The notes: generated by a model not told the origin, from the sequence alone. A stretch of 64,000 bases of DNA from Alopecurus myosuroides (GCA_028641055.1 CM054058.1:241228187-241292186); one strand, 5' to 3'; positions 1 through 12,296 are shown, counted from the first letter of the stretch. Numbers and translations are program-made.

Positions 1-452
1 TTGTTGGAACAATCGAAGTGAATCTGCAATACGTAGCTCAACTTGTCTCCTTTGGGTGATGTTAGCACTACTCCAGCTCCTGACCCTTCGTATTGCTTGG
101 ATCCATCAAAGTGCATGATCCAAGACTCCGAGTTTGGAACCATTGTAGACATGCCTGTGTGTGTCCAATCATTAACAAAATCGACTAGAGCTTGAGATTT
201 AATTGCTGACCTTGGCTCGTAATTGATATGATAATCCCCCATCTCAATCGCCCACTTGGCTATTCTACCTGTTGCATCCGAATTTCTGATGATATCCGAC
301 ATTGGTATAGAACTAACCACTGTTATGGGGTGTTCCTGAAAATATGGCTTTAATTTCGGGCTGGCCATGAAGACCCCGAAAACCAGCTTCTGCCAATGTG
401 GGTAGCGCTGTTTTGCCTCTGATAATACCTCACTGACATAATAAACCGGCCT
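1..452 (-). pseudogene. E1 pol, RNase H and second (archaeal-type) RNase H start
   Basis: This continues the PR-RT frame after an in-frame TAG at 453-455 and is open to the window edge. It contains the end of the standard retroviral-type RNase H/connection (YYVSEVLSEAKQRYPHWQK, residues just after the stop) and then the start of a second RNase H domain (WIMHFDGSK...GAGVVLTSP). A second, archaeal-type RNase H after the first is characteristic of the Tat branch of plant gypsy elements. The TAG replaces what is probably a Gln codon (CAG to TAG), so the enzyme would be truncated unless the stop were read through. Integrase is not in the window. Confidence 0.8.
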
Positions 453-2489
453 CTAGACCGGGTACTCTTTTCCATCTTCCTTTCGCTCGACGACAACCAC
501 TGCGCTAACCGCCCGGGGCCCTGCTGCGACGTATAATAGCATAGGTTCTTTAGGACCCGGGGCTGCCAGGACTGGCGCCTCAGATAGCTGCTTTTTTAGT
601 GCCTTGAACGCCTCGTCCGCCTCTTGATCCCATACGAATTTATCAGATTTTTTCAAGAGCCGGTACAAGGGTATCGCTTTTTCCCCGAGTCTGGATATAA
701 ACCGGCTAAGCGCTGCTACACACCCTGTAAGCTTCTGAAAATGCTTCAAATTTTCCGGCTTTTTCAGACTCTGGATAGCTTTGATTTTGTCCGGGTTTGC
801 TTCAATCCCTCTTTCAGAAACGATAAAACCAAGTAATTTCCCGGCTGGAACTCCAAAAACACACTTTGTCGGGTTAAGTTTCATCTGATACCTTCTCAAG
901 TTCTTGAATGTTTCCTTTAGATCATCGATAAATGTCTCCGCCTTTCTGGTCTTGATTACCACATCGTCTACGTAAGCGTGTACGTTGCGTCCGATTTGGT
1001 CTTCGAAACACTTCTGAATACACCGTTGATAGGTTGCGCCAGTGTTCTTCAGTCCAAATGTCATTGTCTTGTAACAAAAGGCCCCAAAGGGGGTTATGAA
1101 TGATGTTTTCTCCCAATCCTCCTTCTTGAGCTTGATCTGATGGTACCCGGAATATGCATCCAGGAAACATAATAGGTCGCTTCCAGCTACTGCGTCTATG
1201 ATCTGATCTATCCTTGGTAAAGCAAACGGATCCTTTGTGCAATGCTTGTTGAGGCTGGTGTAGTCAATGCACATCCTCCACTCGTTGGTCTTTTTCATCA
1301 CGAGAACCGGATTTGCTAACCAGTCCGGGTGAAACACTTCCATAATAAAGTCGGTTGTGAGCAGCCGAGCAATTTCTTCCCCTATAGCTTTCCTTCTTTC
1401 CTCATTCATCTTTCTCAAGCCTTGCTTCACGGGTCTGGACTTGGGATCGACGTGCAAGCTGTGTTCTGCCAACTCTGTGGGGATACCCGGCATATCGCTA
1501 GGCGTCCAGGCGAACATATCCTGATTTGATCGAATGAACTCCACAAGTGCCTTCTCCTGCTCGCTGTCCAGGTTAGATCCTATAGCAAATTGCTTGGAGG
1601 GATCACCCTTGGTAAAATCCACCATCTTTGTGTCCTGTGCTGCTTTAAACTTTGCTCTTTCGTCCTCAGTGCTCGGTCTTTTCAATGTTGTTCCGTCATC
1701 CGGGTCTACTTGAGACCGGTAATACCTGAGTTCCTCTTTTCTGCAAGCTTGTTCGGCCATTGCAGGATCTCCTTCATTACACTCGGCCGCTATATCCCGA
1801 CTCCCGTGTATGGTGATGGTCTGCTTGGGACCCGGGATTTTTAGCTGTAGATACACATAACACGGCCTAGCCATGAATTTGGCATAAGCCGGCCTTCCGA
1901 ATAGCGCGTGATAAGGACTGCGCAATTTAACCACCTCGAAAGTGAGCCATTCAGCCCGGAAATTGTCCTTCGATTCTCCGAAAGCTACCTCCAATGCGAT
2001 TTTTCCCTCGGGGCACGCTGAGTGACCCGGCACTATCCCGTGAAAGATTGTTGAGCTTTTCTGTAGCTGAGACTCCTTGAGACCCATGCGTAGAAAGGTT
2101 TCCCAATATAAGATATTGATGCTACTTCCACCGTCCATTAGGACCTTCTTCAGCTCATAGCCATTGACCTGTGGCGCAACCACCAAAGCTAAGACTCCCG
2201 GATGTTCTATCCTTTCCGGGTGATCTCTTCTGCTCCATGTTACGTCTTGCTCTGACCACCTCAAGTATCTCGGAAAAGCCGAGGAAACCGAGTTTACCGC
2301 TTGTTTCTGTATCGTCTTATCCTTGTTGGAAATTCCTGTAGTGTGCACGTGATAGGTAGACTCGTACCAATCCTCTAGCCGACGCAAGCTAGATTCGGTA
2401 TCATCTTCTCTTACGACCCGGCCACGCGGGGTCCATGCCGGCTCCTCCGGCTGTTCCCTCTTCGTGGTGGGCTCTTCTGTCGGATCCAC
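453..2489 (-). CDS. E1 gag remnant/protease/reverse transcriptase polyprotein segment
   Basis: A 678-codon open frame on the minus strand. Residues about 95-135 hold the aspartic protease with an active-site DGGSSINILY at about 119-128 (the plant gypsy DGG variant of DSG/DTG). The reverse transcriptase spans about 360-560, with FLDAYSGYHQI near 443 and the catalytic YVDD near 505. The N-terminal RNase H part follows to the TAG at 453. The frame opens after another TAG at 2490-2492 and has no ATG at its start, so it is a segment of one longer ancestral frame rather than a gene with its own start. Function was polyprotein cleavage and reverse transcription in virus-like particles; this copy is probably inactive. 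Confidence 0.85.
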   Translation of the reverse strand: MDPTEEPTTKREQPEEPAWTPRGRVVREDDTESSLRRLEDWYESTYHVHTTGISNKDKTIQKQAVNSVSSAFPRYLRWSEQDVTWSRRDHPERIEHPGVLALVVAPQVNGYELKKVLMDGGSSINILYWETFLRMGLKESQLQKSSTIFHGIVPGHSACPEGKIALEVAFGESKDNFRAEWLTFEVVKLRSPYHALFGRPAYAKFMARPCYVYLQLKIPGPKQTITIHGSRDIAAECNEGDPAMAEQACRKEELRYYRSQVDPDDGTTLKRPSTEDERAKFKAAQDTKMVDFTKGDPSKQFAIGSNLDSEQEKALVEFIRSNQDMFAWTPSDMPGIPTELAEHSLHVDPKSRPVKQGLRKMNEERRKAIGEEIARLLTTDFIMEVFHPDWLANPVLVMKKTNEWRMCIDYTSLNKHCTKDPFALPRIDQIIDAVAGSDLLCFLDAYSGYHQIKLKKEDWEKTSFITPFGAFCYKTMTFGLKNTGATYQRCIQKCFEDQIGRNVHAYVDDVVIKTRKAETFIDDLKETFKNLRRYQMKLNPTKCVFGVPAGKLLGFIVSERGIEANPDKIKAIQSLKKPENLKHFQKLTGCVAALSRFISRLGEKAIPLYRLLKKSDKFVWDQEADEAFKALKKQLSEAPVLAAPGPKEPMLLYVAAGPRAVSAVVVVERKEDGKEYPV

Positions 2490-2775
2490 CTACCCAACCG
2501 ATTCTTTTCCATCTGATTGAGCGTTGGTGGCCTCCCCTGACACAGAATCAAATCCAAAGTCGTCAGGGATTGAACCGGGCGTACGTACCGTACTGATGAA
2601 GACGTCGATCTGGCCGATCGTCACGACAGATCCGGATTCAAGCAGATCCGATTCTGGCCCCCAGCCGGAATCGTCCACCATCTTCTTTCCCTCGCTGTCG
2701 GTGTAGATCTCGTCGATGACAAGGTTCTCCATGTTCTTCCGAGATTCTCCCGTGATGTAAACACCCTTGGACTTA
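2490..2775 (-). pseudogene. E1 residual gag leader region
   Basis: About 95 codons in the same frame as the protease/RT, ending in TAG at 2490-2492. The apparent ATG at 2921 lies in the LTR and is not a credible start. Only about 570 bp separate the primer-site leader from the protease, where a Tat element normally has a full gag (capsid and zinc-knuckle). No CCHC knuckle is visible. Acidic, low-complexity sequence remains. I infer an internal deletion of most of gag that stayed in frame. Confidence 0.6.
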
Positions 2776-2796
2776 GGCCCCACGGTGGGCGCCAAC
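2776..2796 (-). other. E1 primer-binding leader
   Basis: The minus strand reads GTTGGCGCCCACCGTGGGG directly next to the LTR end (...CCCACGACA). This motif follows the 5' LTR of many plant Tat-type gypsy elements. The same motif occurs at E9 (48508-48527). Confidence 0.75.
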
Positions 2797-3270
2797 TGTC
2801 GTGGGATAAACACGGCAGACGTTACCAGGGGTAACTTGTCTTGGGGCAAATCGACTCTGGTGTTTGGGAGAGGGTTTAGCTCAGGGAAAAACATGATGAT
2901 ATATGATCTGGTAGCCGGCAATCAAGTCGCCGAGTCTCCTATCTAGATGTATTATCCCAACTCTCGTATTACACTGGATACTCGATACCTAGCGATCTTG
3001 TTCTAACTCTTGGATCCCTGAACCTAACCTACGGCCCGGCTTATAAAGCATCCGGATCCCTGGCCTGTTCTCCAAGGCGTACTCTGAGTCCTACCCGGAC
3101 ACTGCTTACAAAACCCTAAACTTCCTTACTGGAACCCACAATCCGGGTTACCAGGCCTACGATCTTGGGCCTTCTAGAAGCTCCTTTATCCTTTGCCGGG
3201 TCTTTGCGCAGCGTCCTTTGGGCCGAGTTACACCTTGGCGTTGGGCTACCGGGTTATCATCCCTCCATCA
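2797..3270 (-). repeat. E1 5' LTR (474 bp)
   Basis: In plus orientation it begins TGTCGTGGG at 2797 and ends CCTCCATCA at 3270 (TG...CA). The boundary is fixed by the leader on one side and by resumption of E2 sequence at 3271 on the other. The second LTR is outside the window. Confidence 0.8.
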
Positions 3271-4979
3271 ATGCTTGCCTTGGTTATAAGAAAACCAGAT
3301 AAAGTCTTCAGGAATAAGTGCTTGACTGGTCGGTTAAGACCAAGTATTCGCCATTGGAGTTGCTGGCCTTCACTTCGAAGTCGGATTCTACCGAGAGGGA
3401 AAACATCACCGAAAGAGAAATAACAATCAACACATGGCATCGATGCAATGCGCAATATGTATACATGAGCAGGTTAATGCACTGGAATAAAGCCCTAGGC
3501 ATGTTCGATGGGTTGCTAGGGTTTGGATGTTGGTTAACCAATTTTACTGAAATTACCCCGAAAATAGACCCCGGAGGGGGTTTCGGGCGATTCTGAAAGT
3601 AGGTACCATTTTAAAAGCTCAAATGGGTTTTAAAACATCATAACTAGATTGTACTTGTCATTTTAAGCAATTTGGTATATAACTTTTAATTTTCTAATTT
3701 TTGTGAATAAAAACTTATTTTTCTATTTTTAAATGATTAAACAATATTAAAACAAAGGCCAAAAAAGAAGTGTGTCAAAAATTTATGAAAGTGACATTTT
3801 TGGGTAGCTTACATTTTTATGAACATTACCTTATTTTTACTTTATTTTTCTGAGCAATATTTTGGAAGATATTAGTTAACCAAATTTATTCATTTTCTGG
3901 AATTTAATTAACAGGGGAAAAAATGACATCAGCACTACGTCACTGTGACATCCCCCAGGGATGAACTTCTCTGATTCAAACAAATTCGAAGCAATTGATG
4001 GTTAAACTCCGAAATTAGTTTGTGGCCTAGGTGGAGGAGGTTAAGGTGAACGTGGGGGTGGCGGAGAACGACCAAATGGTCGCCGGAACTTCACCGGCGA
4101 GCTTCCGCGCGGCGGCGGGCGGCGGACCTCGTCGGGCGGAAGAACCAGAGAAGGAGGGAGGGAAAGGAGGCGTCCGGGAGGCTCACCACGATGCGGTGAA
4201 GAGGATGGCGGGGTCGGGAGGGCGAGGGGGCGCCGGATGGCGGCGAATCGGCCGCGGTGGCCACCGGCCGGACGTGAGGAAGAAGATGTCGGGGCGGCAT
4301 CTCCGGGCTGTCCCGGCTCGATTCGCTCCACGGGAAGGTAAAGGGGAGGGCGGCGGAGCTTCACAGGAGCTCGGTTCGTCGCGGGGCAGTGTGCGGCGGC
4401 GGCGCGGCGCGAATTTCGGTGAGCTAGGGTTTGTTCATTGGTTTTCCATGCGTATGGTATACAGAGAACGAGAGAGAGAGGGCACTGCGAGGAGAGGAGG
4501 CAAGGAGGAGCACGACGTCGCCCTTCTCCCTTATCCTCCAGGGTGAAGCAGGCAGGAGGACGTGGCGGACGCGGCCACGCAGCTCCTTGCTGCCTTCTGT
4601 CAAGAGGAAGAAGAAAGACATAAAAAGAATTCTCCATAACCCCCTGCATTTCCAGAAATTACAGAGAGGTCCTTTTCTCTTTGAAAACAGAACCAAAAAC
4701 AAACTTTTGAGGGTCTTTTTGGAAGAATAAAATTTGGCAAAAATAACTTTTGGAAAGCTTGTAAAAATTTCCAACCTTGCCATGTTTTTCTTTGGTGAAA
4801 TTGAAATACTTTTCAACACAAAATTTTGGAACCCAAATTAAGTACTTTTTGTGGGATTTTCTCAAACCATTTAAATTCACAATTTAAATTGGTTGAAACA
4901 TGATTAAATTTTATTGATTCATGCATGTATGAGATGAACATAACACCCCACCCTATTTTAGCAAAAATGGGATGTTACA
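3271..4979 (-). repeat. E2 3' LTR, partial (1.7 kb)
   Basis: Direct repeat of 10596-12296 with scattered substitutions and small indels, including the end gggatgttaca. It is cut at 3270/3271 by E1. Bases about 4030-4560 are GC-rich (mirrored at about 11348-11880) and generate long spurious ORFs on both strands. Confidence 0.9.
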
Positions 4980-7900
4980 AATCTACCCCCCTTACGAGAA
5001 TCTCGTCCCGAGATTCCCGAAGGAGAAGAAAGAAGGAACACCAGTTTTGAACGATCTTCTCGAACCTTACGGTTCTTTTCTCGAAGAGGTTGATCCGCGG
5101 CATCTTGAGGTATTGAACGGACACACCTTAGGTAAGAGGGAAACTCTTAGGAAATGATCTTCACGAAGATCGAGTATCTCATGGGTAACTCAGGACAAGA
5201 ATGTTCATAAAGAACTTTTGAGTTAATAGGCATGAAACACATCAAGATAACGGAGTGAGTAGAAGATGGTTTCAAGTTTGTGGACGGTGGTTTTGAAAGG
5301 ATTTAGAATATGAGCTTTGCACAAGACCTTAAATCCTTTTGGGGAAGAAAGGTTGAAAAACTTATCACCTCGAGGTTTCTTCGAAGCAAAACACCAAGAT
5401 GGGAAGGATGGTCTTGAATATCACAATGTAATATCCGTAGACGAGGGAAAACACGAGAAAACACTGTAATAGTGAGTCGGAGAGAAATTGATACGAGATC
5501 ATGTTCACTCTTCGAAGTGGACACGGAAGATAACGGAACTTTCATTCCGTCAAAACTTTGTCGAAAACTTTGTCAAGGATCGGGATGTTACTTCACGACA
5601 GAAGAAGAGTAACCACGGAATGTTGGAACACCGTAACGAAGGAGGTACTCTTGGTCACACCATAAGGATGGGTAACCAACGAGGGTTGAAACAACACGAG
5701 AAATAAGGAATCTCTTTCCTGTTGCGGCTTAGACGTAGCAATACATCTTCCACATGGTTAAGACCCCATGGCTGAAGTAACTGAAAAATCCACACAATGT
5801 GTGAGATGAACAGAACTTCAAGTACAAACCACTTGAAAAAGGAAGCTGATCAACGGCGGTTACGAAACACCAGGAGATGGTTCTCATGATGAACTTGTTT
5901 TCACGAGAACAAGGATTTGGTAGGATTGATAGAGAGAGATTCGAAAGATCAACTTCCAAGTTTTCCTTGATGTTCTAGATACAGACAACAGGCTCACGAC
6001 AAGCCTTATGTAGGTCACCAAGTCAAAGTAAACTCCGGTTTGGGAGAACGGTGAGGAAAACTTGTTAAGATGAGCCAGACAAGAATTCTCACGGAGGGTG
6101 GCTGTTCTTACAGATTCAAAGGATTACAAAGTTAGGCCTTCCGGCTAATTGTGTCAACCACAACATCATCCATGCTGAATTCTGAAAATACCTAATTTGA
6201 TACCCTTGAGGAAACACCAACCATCGTTGCTGATTGAGATTCAGCTCTGGTTAGTGGGTGGATAACTTAGACTCGGTACGTTTGAGCGAAGAGATTGCAC
6301 CAGTTACCAACAAGATACATATGTTGGATTCTCAAGATATGGACTATGATGTCAAGCTCAAGAAGATGAGGGAGGTGGCATAACTCATGTATTAGCAACT
6401 TGCGAAAGACGGTTGCACCTACATGGACTACTTACAATGAAAAACATTGGAGTCCTTGTTAGGTAGACGATTACAAAGATAACGAAGTTCTTGGACTTCT
6501 TCTCTTTCAACGAACGATCAGTCAGTGGCCTAGTGTGGATGTACAACTTATTCAAGGAATGGAGGTAACAACCAACCATCTGAAGAATAGTCCACACATG
6601 CATAACCGACTTGGGATTATTCCCGAAGGAACAAGGAAACTTTACTCAGATCCATGGCAACAACTTTCATAAAAAACACATGGACTGGGGTAAGTTACTT
6701 CAAACATCCAGAACACAACTTCATGGTGACACAGAGATGGTTCTCGAAAGTTTCCAACATTGTTTCCATTTGTTCAACATGAACCTCTTGCAACTTGGAG
6801 AAAATAGGAATGTCACCGATGGGCTCAACAAAACTCTTATCATAACACTCCAAGAAGAGGGGTTCATATGATACATGAACGAGGCAAGGTATTGGTCAGA
6901 CTGGAGGACATGAAGGTGTACTTGGGCCAAACACCATGAATGGAAACACCATCAGGATAGTCCTTGAATCTGGACTTGATCTGATGATAGCCCAAATCAA
7001 ATCAAGATTAGAATGATAGCGTGTCCACAAAGGAGATACTATCCTGCTTCAACAAGATGAGAACTAGACATCCCGTTGCAAAGGAACAAGTTAGGATGAG
7101 CTCTTGTCTTTCAACTCTCCAAGTTAATGGTTAAGCTCAACGAACTAGTCCAGGATATCCAGCAGGGTTCCTTGGAGAAAGGAGTAGTTCAAAGTACCCC
7201 TTATTTGGACATCACGGTCAGGTAAAACCTGGTGATACTTCTTGGAAGACAACCAGAACATCACAACCTACCGGTATGCCTTGGAGTTCGGAAGGAATTT
7301 TTGCTTTTCAAAGCAACCGATATGGTCTTGAGAGCTTCGGCATGAACCTAACTCTTTGACCATGAATGTCCACCGACATGAACGGATTTGGTAACACAGT
7401 CTACTTTAAGTAGAGACCGGGTGACCGATAGTGCTAAGAAAAATACAGATGTTTTCTTAGACTTTTCGAAGCAATAAGAATTGCTAGGAATAGCTGATAC
7501 ACATGTCGAAGAACAGACCCATCAATCTCAAGCATTCAAGCTTGGATGAAGGGGGAGTGAAGACGGTAAGAGCATCACTTCATCAATAAGGCTATGAAAC
7601 TTAACACAATCTCGTGGTATAAAAGAGTGTGATACTCGAAGGTAGAACAGAACAGAAGCTAATGAAACTTCTTTAATCCGCGGATTACAAAATTTTGACC
7701 TGGTCCTAGAGATGAACGAGGTACTGGAGTTTGTTTCTCCAAACATCCAAAGGTGAGATGCTCTGACGGAAAACAGGAGCAAATGCATTGGAGGACTCCA
7801 ACACACATATGCAACTTGGTTTCCAAACAACGAACGAAGTTCGGAAAGCAGCTAAGAGTAGGATCATGCTCTGGAAAATCCTGAGATCACGTTGGATGCA

Positions 7901-8747
7901 CAAGGTCATACTCATTTGTAAAACCCATGCTAAAACAAGAGGTATAACAGAGTCAAGAACAAGGATATGGGAATCATAAAGAACACTCTTGTTGTGATCC
8001 CTTTTTGGTTCCAAAGGAAAGCCTACGGCTATGAGAGTTAGAATTTTCTAACCACCCTGAGGTAGGAAAGGTTCCTCAGGGTCTAAAGAAACAGAACTTG
8101 GGTTAAAGGTCAGCATCCTGTACTGATAGCGTGAGCATCGGATAGTTAAGAAACCACACGATCAACTCACCGCAATTCAGCACATTCTGGGACCTTCGGT
8201 TCAAGTCCAAGGGTTAGAACCCAGAGGAAGGAGTAACTACTATATGAGTGCCATAAAGGACACTACAATTAGCAATCACGGAGTATCTTTCACAAGACAA
8301 ACATAACTCCGGAAGAATTTGATCATAGGATAGCAGATACATTCGAGATGAAAAGCAGATCTCGAGGTTTAGGATTTTGATACTTTAGAACAGGAGTATG
8401 TGAAACCCACACAACTTTGAGGAATTATGATGGAAAGAAAATCTCCCATTTGAATGAGAGATAACGGAGGATGGAACACACACAACTCCAGAAACTATAA
8501 CACTAGGTCAACTTGGGTAAAAGACGTCCTTACCAGAGAAGGCACCTAGGTTTTGAATGACTAGAAGAGATAGCAAAACCTTTTCAAATCAAAACAGGTA
8601 AGATGACCCAGAGTTAGAGCGATACCAGATACGAAGTAAAAAGAATCCTAAGAAGGTTTTTCACAATCATTTGAAGTTTCAAAGTAGTTTTCACAATCAC
8701 TAGACTCAACATCGACCAAGCAGTAAGGTTTTCCTACAGGCAGTCCT
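4980..8747 (-). pseudogene. E2 interior: decayed pol, no intact ORF
   Basis: No frame exceeds about 110 codons. On the minus strand around 6730-7000 I can follow a degraded reverse transcriptase across frames: a tract resembling the YHQIK region, then one like MNPLFLECYDKSFVEPIGDIPIFSKLQEVH, which fits the FM..MNKVF..YLDKFVVVFIDDILIFSK.. block of chromovirus RT with the FIDD catalytic pair lost. The remaining sequence probably holds equally decayed gag, integrase and spacer, but I cannot place those domains. The 3' end next to the LTR has the G-run TAAGGGGGGTAGATT as polypurine tract (4980-4994). Confidence 0.55.
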
Positions 8748-8759
8748 GCTCTGATACCA
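8748..8759 (-). other. E2 primer-binding site (initiator Met tRNA type)
   Basis: The minus strand reads TGGTATCAGAGC, the usual complement of the initiator methionine tRNA 3' end, five bases inside the LTR boundary assumed here (TGTCACGACC at 8765). If the LTR instead starts TGACC at 8760 the spacing would be zero. Confidence 0.85.
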
Positions 8760-8764
8760 TGACC

Positions 8765-11700
8765 TGTCACGACCCCGGACCCAAAGATATACATACGATT
8801 ATGTGCTCCTAGCCATGGACTCACAAGGGCTTCAGGGTTACCAGCCCCGGCCGCAACAAACAACGGCAGGCAGACTGGATTCATCGGCACGTAGTCCGGA
8901 TCCCCAGTCTACTACTCCTTGTATCCATGCTAGTCATAACCAACTATGCATATCAAAGCGTCCACGAATCGAATGAAACTGAAGGAAACGGGACCAAAAC
9001 TATACAGAGCTGCTATGTGTCCAGAAAGTGCAACAACAATCGAGGGTTACTGGGGTTAACTCGCCCCAGGCCGATCACATCGACAGGCGGGCTCGGACAT
9101 GGATCATCGGCTCCACAACCCCTCGACTGCGACAACTATGCAGGCATAGCCAAAACTGTATAACAATGAGCTCGAAACCAACAACCGATCAAAGCAACAC
9201 TCTAGACATTGAAATTGTATTAAACAAGTGTTACTAGAGTATAGCTTACAAGCAGAGGTCACACGACCCAACATTACATCAGAAAACGGAAGGAAAATTA
9301 TGTTGCTAAACAACAAGAACCAAAAGGCCTAAGAGGCCGCAACATAAGGCGACGTCCCAGCCCATAGATTCCAGGCTGCTACCTGGGAACCCCAAACTAC
9401 TCGTCGATGTCCACGTTGAACCACCACTGAAGTGACGAACTCCACCTGAACCAAATTAAGCAAACCTGAGTACGAGAGGTACTCAACAAGACTTAGTTAA
9501 CCTATTATATATCTGCTAGTTTCGTAAAGGGTTTGATGAAGGCTGATTTGCGTAAAGCAATCTTTGTTTTTCAAATCGAGGAAGAATAGCACGTCTCATA
9601 GAGTATTTTTGAAAACAGATGAGAAAGGTACTCAACTACTGATATCATCATCTTTCATCCACCAACATCATTTTTCAACAGCTCTCTTGCTACAAGGATC
9701 ACCCCTCTCGGCATCTCCGAGGAGGCACCCTTCAAACATTGCCAACATCTTTTACGTCACGTTCAAGTTATCTATGGCCACGTGACATTCACCAAGTCGT
9801 CCTTAACCGTGGACACGGCTTTCCGAAAGATTTATCCCTGCAGGGTGGTACACTTTGCCCACACGTACCCTCCGACTCTTAGCGCCACATGTACGCTCTT
9901 CCATGGAGGGCGGCAGAGGGTGGATGGCTCCGACCTTTACCTTGCTCGACCCTATCCATGAGTCAACCCAAACAGGGCCACCCCGTCAACAGGGAGTTGG
10001 CCACCTCCTGACAGCACCTGTTCTGTGAGTCGGAATCAAGATCCGTGTACGTCCATCACTTGTCCCGGTCACGCCCTAAACACCTCCAAAAGGTTTTTGA
10101 CTCACACGCAGATGGAACTCCCAAACTACGTGACTCACGGATAGAGCAAAACAAGTTAGTTAGTCGAGCGAGGTTCATCGGCTCGCGCGTGTGGTTGCGC
10201 GCTCAGTCTTGGTTTCCGCGGCGAGACCTTAATCCTAGGGTTGGCAAGTACAGGACAAAGAACCACTTCCCAAGTGGCCTCCCGTCCTCGCCTTAGTCAG
10301 GTTAACCACACAATGCTCATCTCACCACGTCATCATATCATACTAGGTTATCGCAGCTCTGATTCATCAACCGGATGGAGCAGAGGTAAACAAACATGTA
10401 AAGCTAAGCGAAGCAGATATGAGGCTTTGGCGATGCGCAAAAGCAAATCTATGGCGGCTAGGAGCAGTGGATCAGGATATTGAGGCAATGCAGCATATAG
10501 GTGAACTATGTCTACTAGCATCAAATACTTTGGAATCGAATGCAAAGTACGAGATCACATGTTGTTGGAAAACGTATATGAGCAGATAAGAGGTTATGCT
10601 TGCCTTGGTTATAAGAAAACCAGATAAAGTCTTTAGGAATAAGTGCTCTACTGGTCGGTTAAGACCAAGTATTCGCCATTGGAGTTGCTGGCCTTCACTT
10701 CGAAGTCGGATTCTACCGAGGGGGAAAACAACACCGAAAGAGAAATAACAATCAACACATGGCATCGATGCAATATGCAATATGTATGCATGAGCAGGTT
10801 AATGCACTGGAATAAAGCCCTAGGCATGTTCGATGGGTTCATAGGGTTTGGATGTTGGTTAAGCAATTTTACTGAAATTACCCCGAAAATAGACCCCGGA
10901 GGGGGTTTCGGGCGATTCTGAAAGTAGGTTCCATTTTAAAAGCTCAAATGGGTTTGAAAACATCATAACTAGATTGTACTTGTCATTTTGAGCAATTTGG
11001 TATATAACTTTTAATTTTCTATTTTTTGTGAATAAAAACCTATTTTTCTATTTTTAAATGATTAAACAATATTAAAAAAAAGGCCAAAAAAGAAGTGTGT
11101 CAAACATTTGACATTTTTGGGTAGCTTACATTTTTATGAACATTACCTTATTTTTACTTTATTTTTCTGAGCAATATTTTGGAAGATATTAGTTAACCAA
11201 ATTTATTCATTTTCTGGAATTTAATTAACAGGGGAAAAAATGACATCAACACTACGTCACTGTGACATCACCCAGGGATGAACTTCTCTGATTCAAACAA
11301 ATTCGAAGCAATTGATGGTTAAACTCCGAAATTGGTTTGTGGACTAGGTGGAGGAGGTTAAGGTGAACGTGGGGGTGGCGGAGAACGACCAAATGGTCGC
11401 CGGAACTTCACCGGCGAGCTTCCGCGCGGCGGCGGGCGGCGGACCTCGTCGGGCGGAAGAACCAGAGAAGGAGGGAGGGAAAGGAGGCGTCCTGGAGGCT
11501 CACCACGATGCGGTGAAGAGGATGGCGGGGTCGGGAGGGCGAGGGGCGCCGGATGGCGGCGAATCGGCCACGGCGGCCACCGGCCGGACGTGAGGAAGAA
11601 GATGTCGGGGCGGCATCTCCGGGCTGTCCCGGCTCGATTCGCTCCACGGGAAGGTAAAGGGGAGGGCGGCGGAGCTTCACAGGAGCTCGGTTCGTCGTGG

Positions 11701-12296
11701 GGTAGTGTGCAGCGGCGGCGCGGCGCGAATTCCGGCGAGCTAGGGTTTGTTCATCGGTTTTCCATGCGTATGGTATACAGAGAACGAGAGAGAGAGGGCA
11801 CTGCGAGGAGAGGAGGCAAGGAGGAGCACGACGTCGCCCTTCTCGCTTATCCTCCAGGGTGAAGCAGGCAGGAGGACGTGGCGGACGCGGCCACGCAGCT
11901 CCTTGCTGCCTTCTGTCAAGAGGAAGAAGAAAGAGATAAAAAGAATTCTCCATAACCCCCTGGATTTCTAGAAATTACAGAGAGGTCCTTTTCTCTTTGA
12001 AAACAGAACCAAAAACAAACTTTTGAGGGCCTTTTTTGAAGAATAAAATTTGGCAAAAATAACTTTTGGAAAGCTTGTAAAAATTTCCAACCTTGCCATG
12101 TTTTTCTTTGGTGAAATTGAAATACTTTTCAACACAAAATTTTGGAACCCAAATTAAGTTCTTTTTGTGGGATTTTCTCAAACCATTTAAATTCACAATT
12201 TAAATTGGTTGAAACATGATTAAATTTTATTGATTCATGCATGTATGAGATGAACATAACACCCCACCCTATTTTAGCAAAAATTGGGATGTTACA
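8765..12296 (-). repeat. E2 5' LTR (about 3.5 kb)
   Basis: It runs from TGTCACGACC next to the primer site to ...gggatgttaca at 12296, and its right 1.7 kb matches 3271-4979. Bases 8765-10595 have no second copy in the window because E1 displaced that part of the other LTR. A block near 9805-9870 (ccgtggacacggc...tatccctgcaggg) resembles a block of the E7 LTR near 32152-32222, showing E2 and E7 are related. Confidence 0.85.

Larger units (their letters stand above)
1..3270 (-). mobile_element. E1: Tat-type Ty3/gypsy retrotransposon, truncated by window edge
   Basis: The 5' LTR, primer-site leader and a gag-PR-RT-RNase H reading frame are visible on the minus strand; integrase and the 3' LTR would lie left of base 1. 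The element begins exactly inside the E2 LTR: the uninterrupted E2 copy reads ...aggttATGCTtgcc at 10591-10604, and E1 ends just before ATGCT at 3271, as expected for a 5-bp target duplication. Two RNase H-like segments in 1-452 are a known Tat-lineage trait. Two in-frame TAG codons and a nearly absent gag make it a defective copy. Confidence 0.85.
3271..12296 (-). mobile_element. E2: Del/Tekay-like gypsy element
   Basis: Minus-strand element: 5' LTR 8765-12296, initiator-Met-type primer site 8748-8759, interior 4980-8747, polypurine tract at 4980-4994 and 3' LTR fragment 3271-4979. The rest of the 3' LTR must lie left of E1. LTRs start TGTAACATCCC on the minus strand. LTR length (3.5 kb), primer site TGGTATCAGAGC and a G-run next to the 3' LTR suit the Del/Tekay chromovirus group. 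Long open frames in the interior are lost. The right target duplication should be ACCGG at 12297-12301; the left one is outside the window. Confidence 0.75.

Noticed and set aside
4031..4650. Long overlapping ORFs on both strands (also 11348-11953, 34424-34880, 40029-40565)
   Set aside because: They lie in GC-rich parts of LTRs, occur on both strands, and differ between the paired LTR copies by frame-changing indels; no domain is recognisable.
4994..5016. Hairpin GAATCTCG-TCC-CGAGATTC beside the E2 polypurine tract, with a weaker version in E7
   Set aside because: Matches the position and sequence of the conserved C-terminal codons of chromovirus pol, so it is probably a coding remnant, not a terminator.
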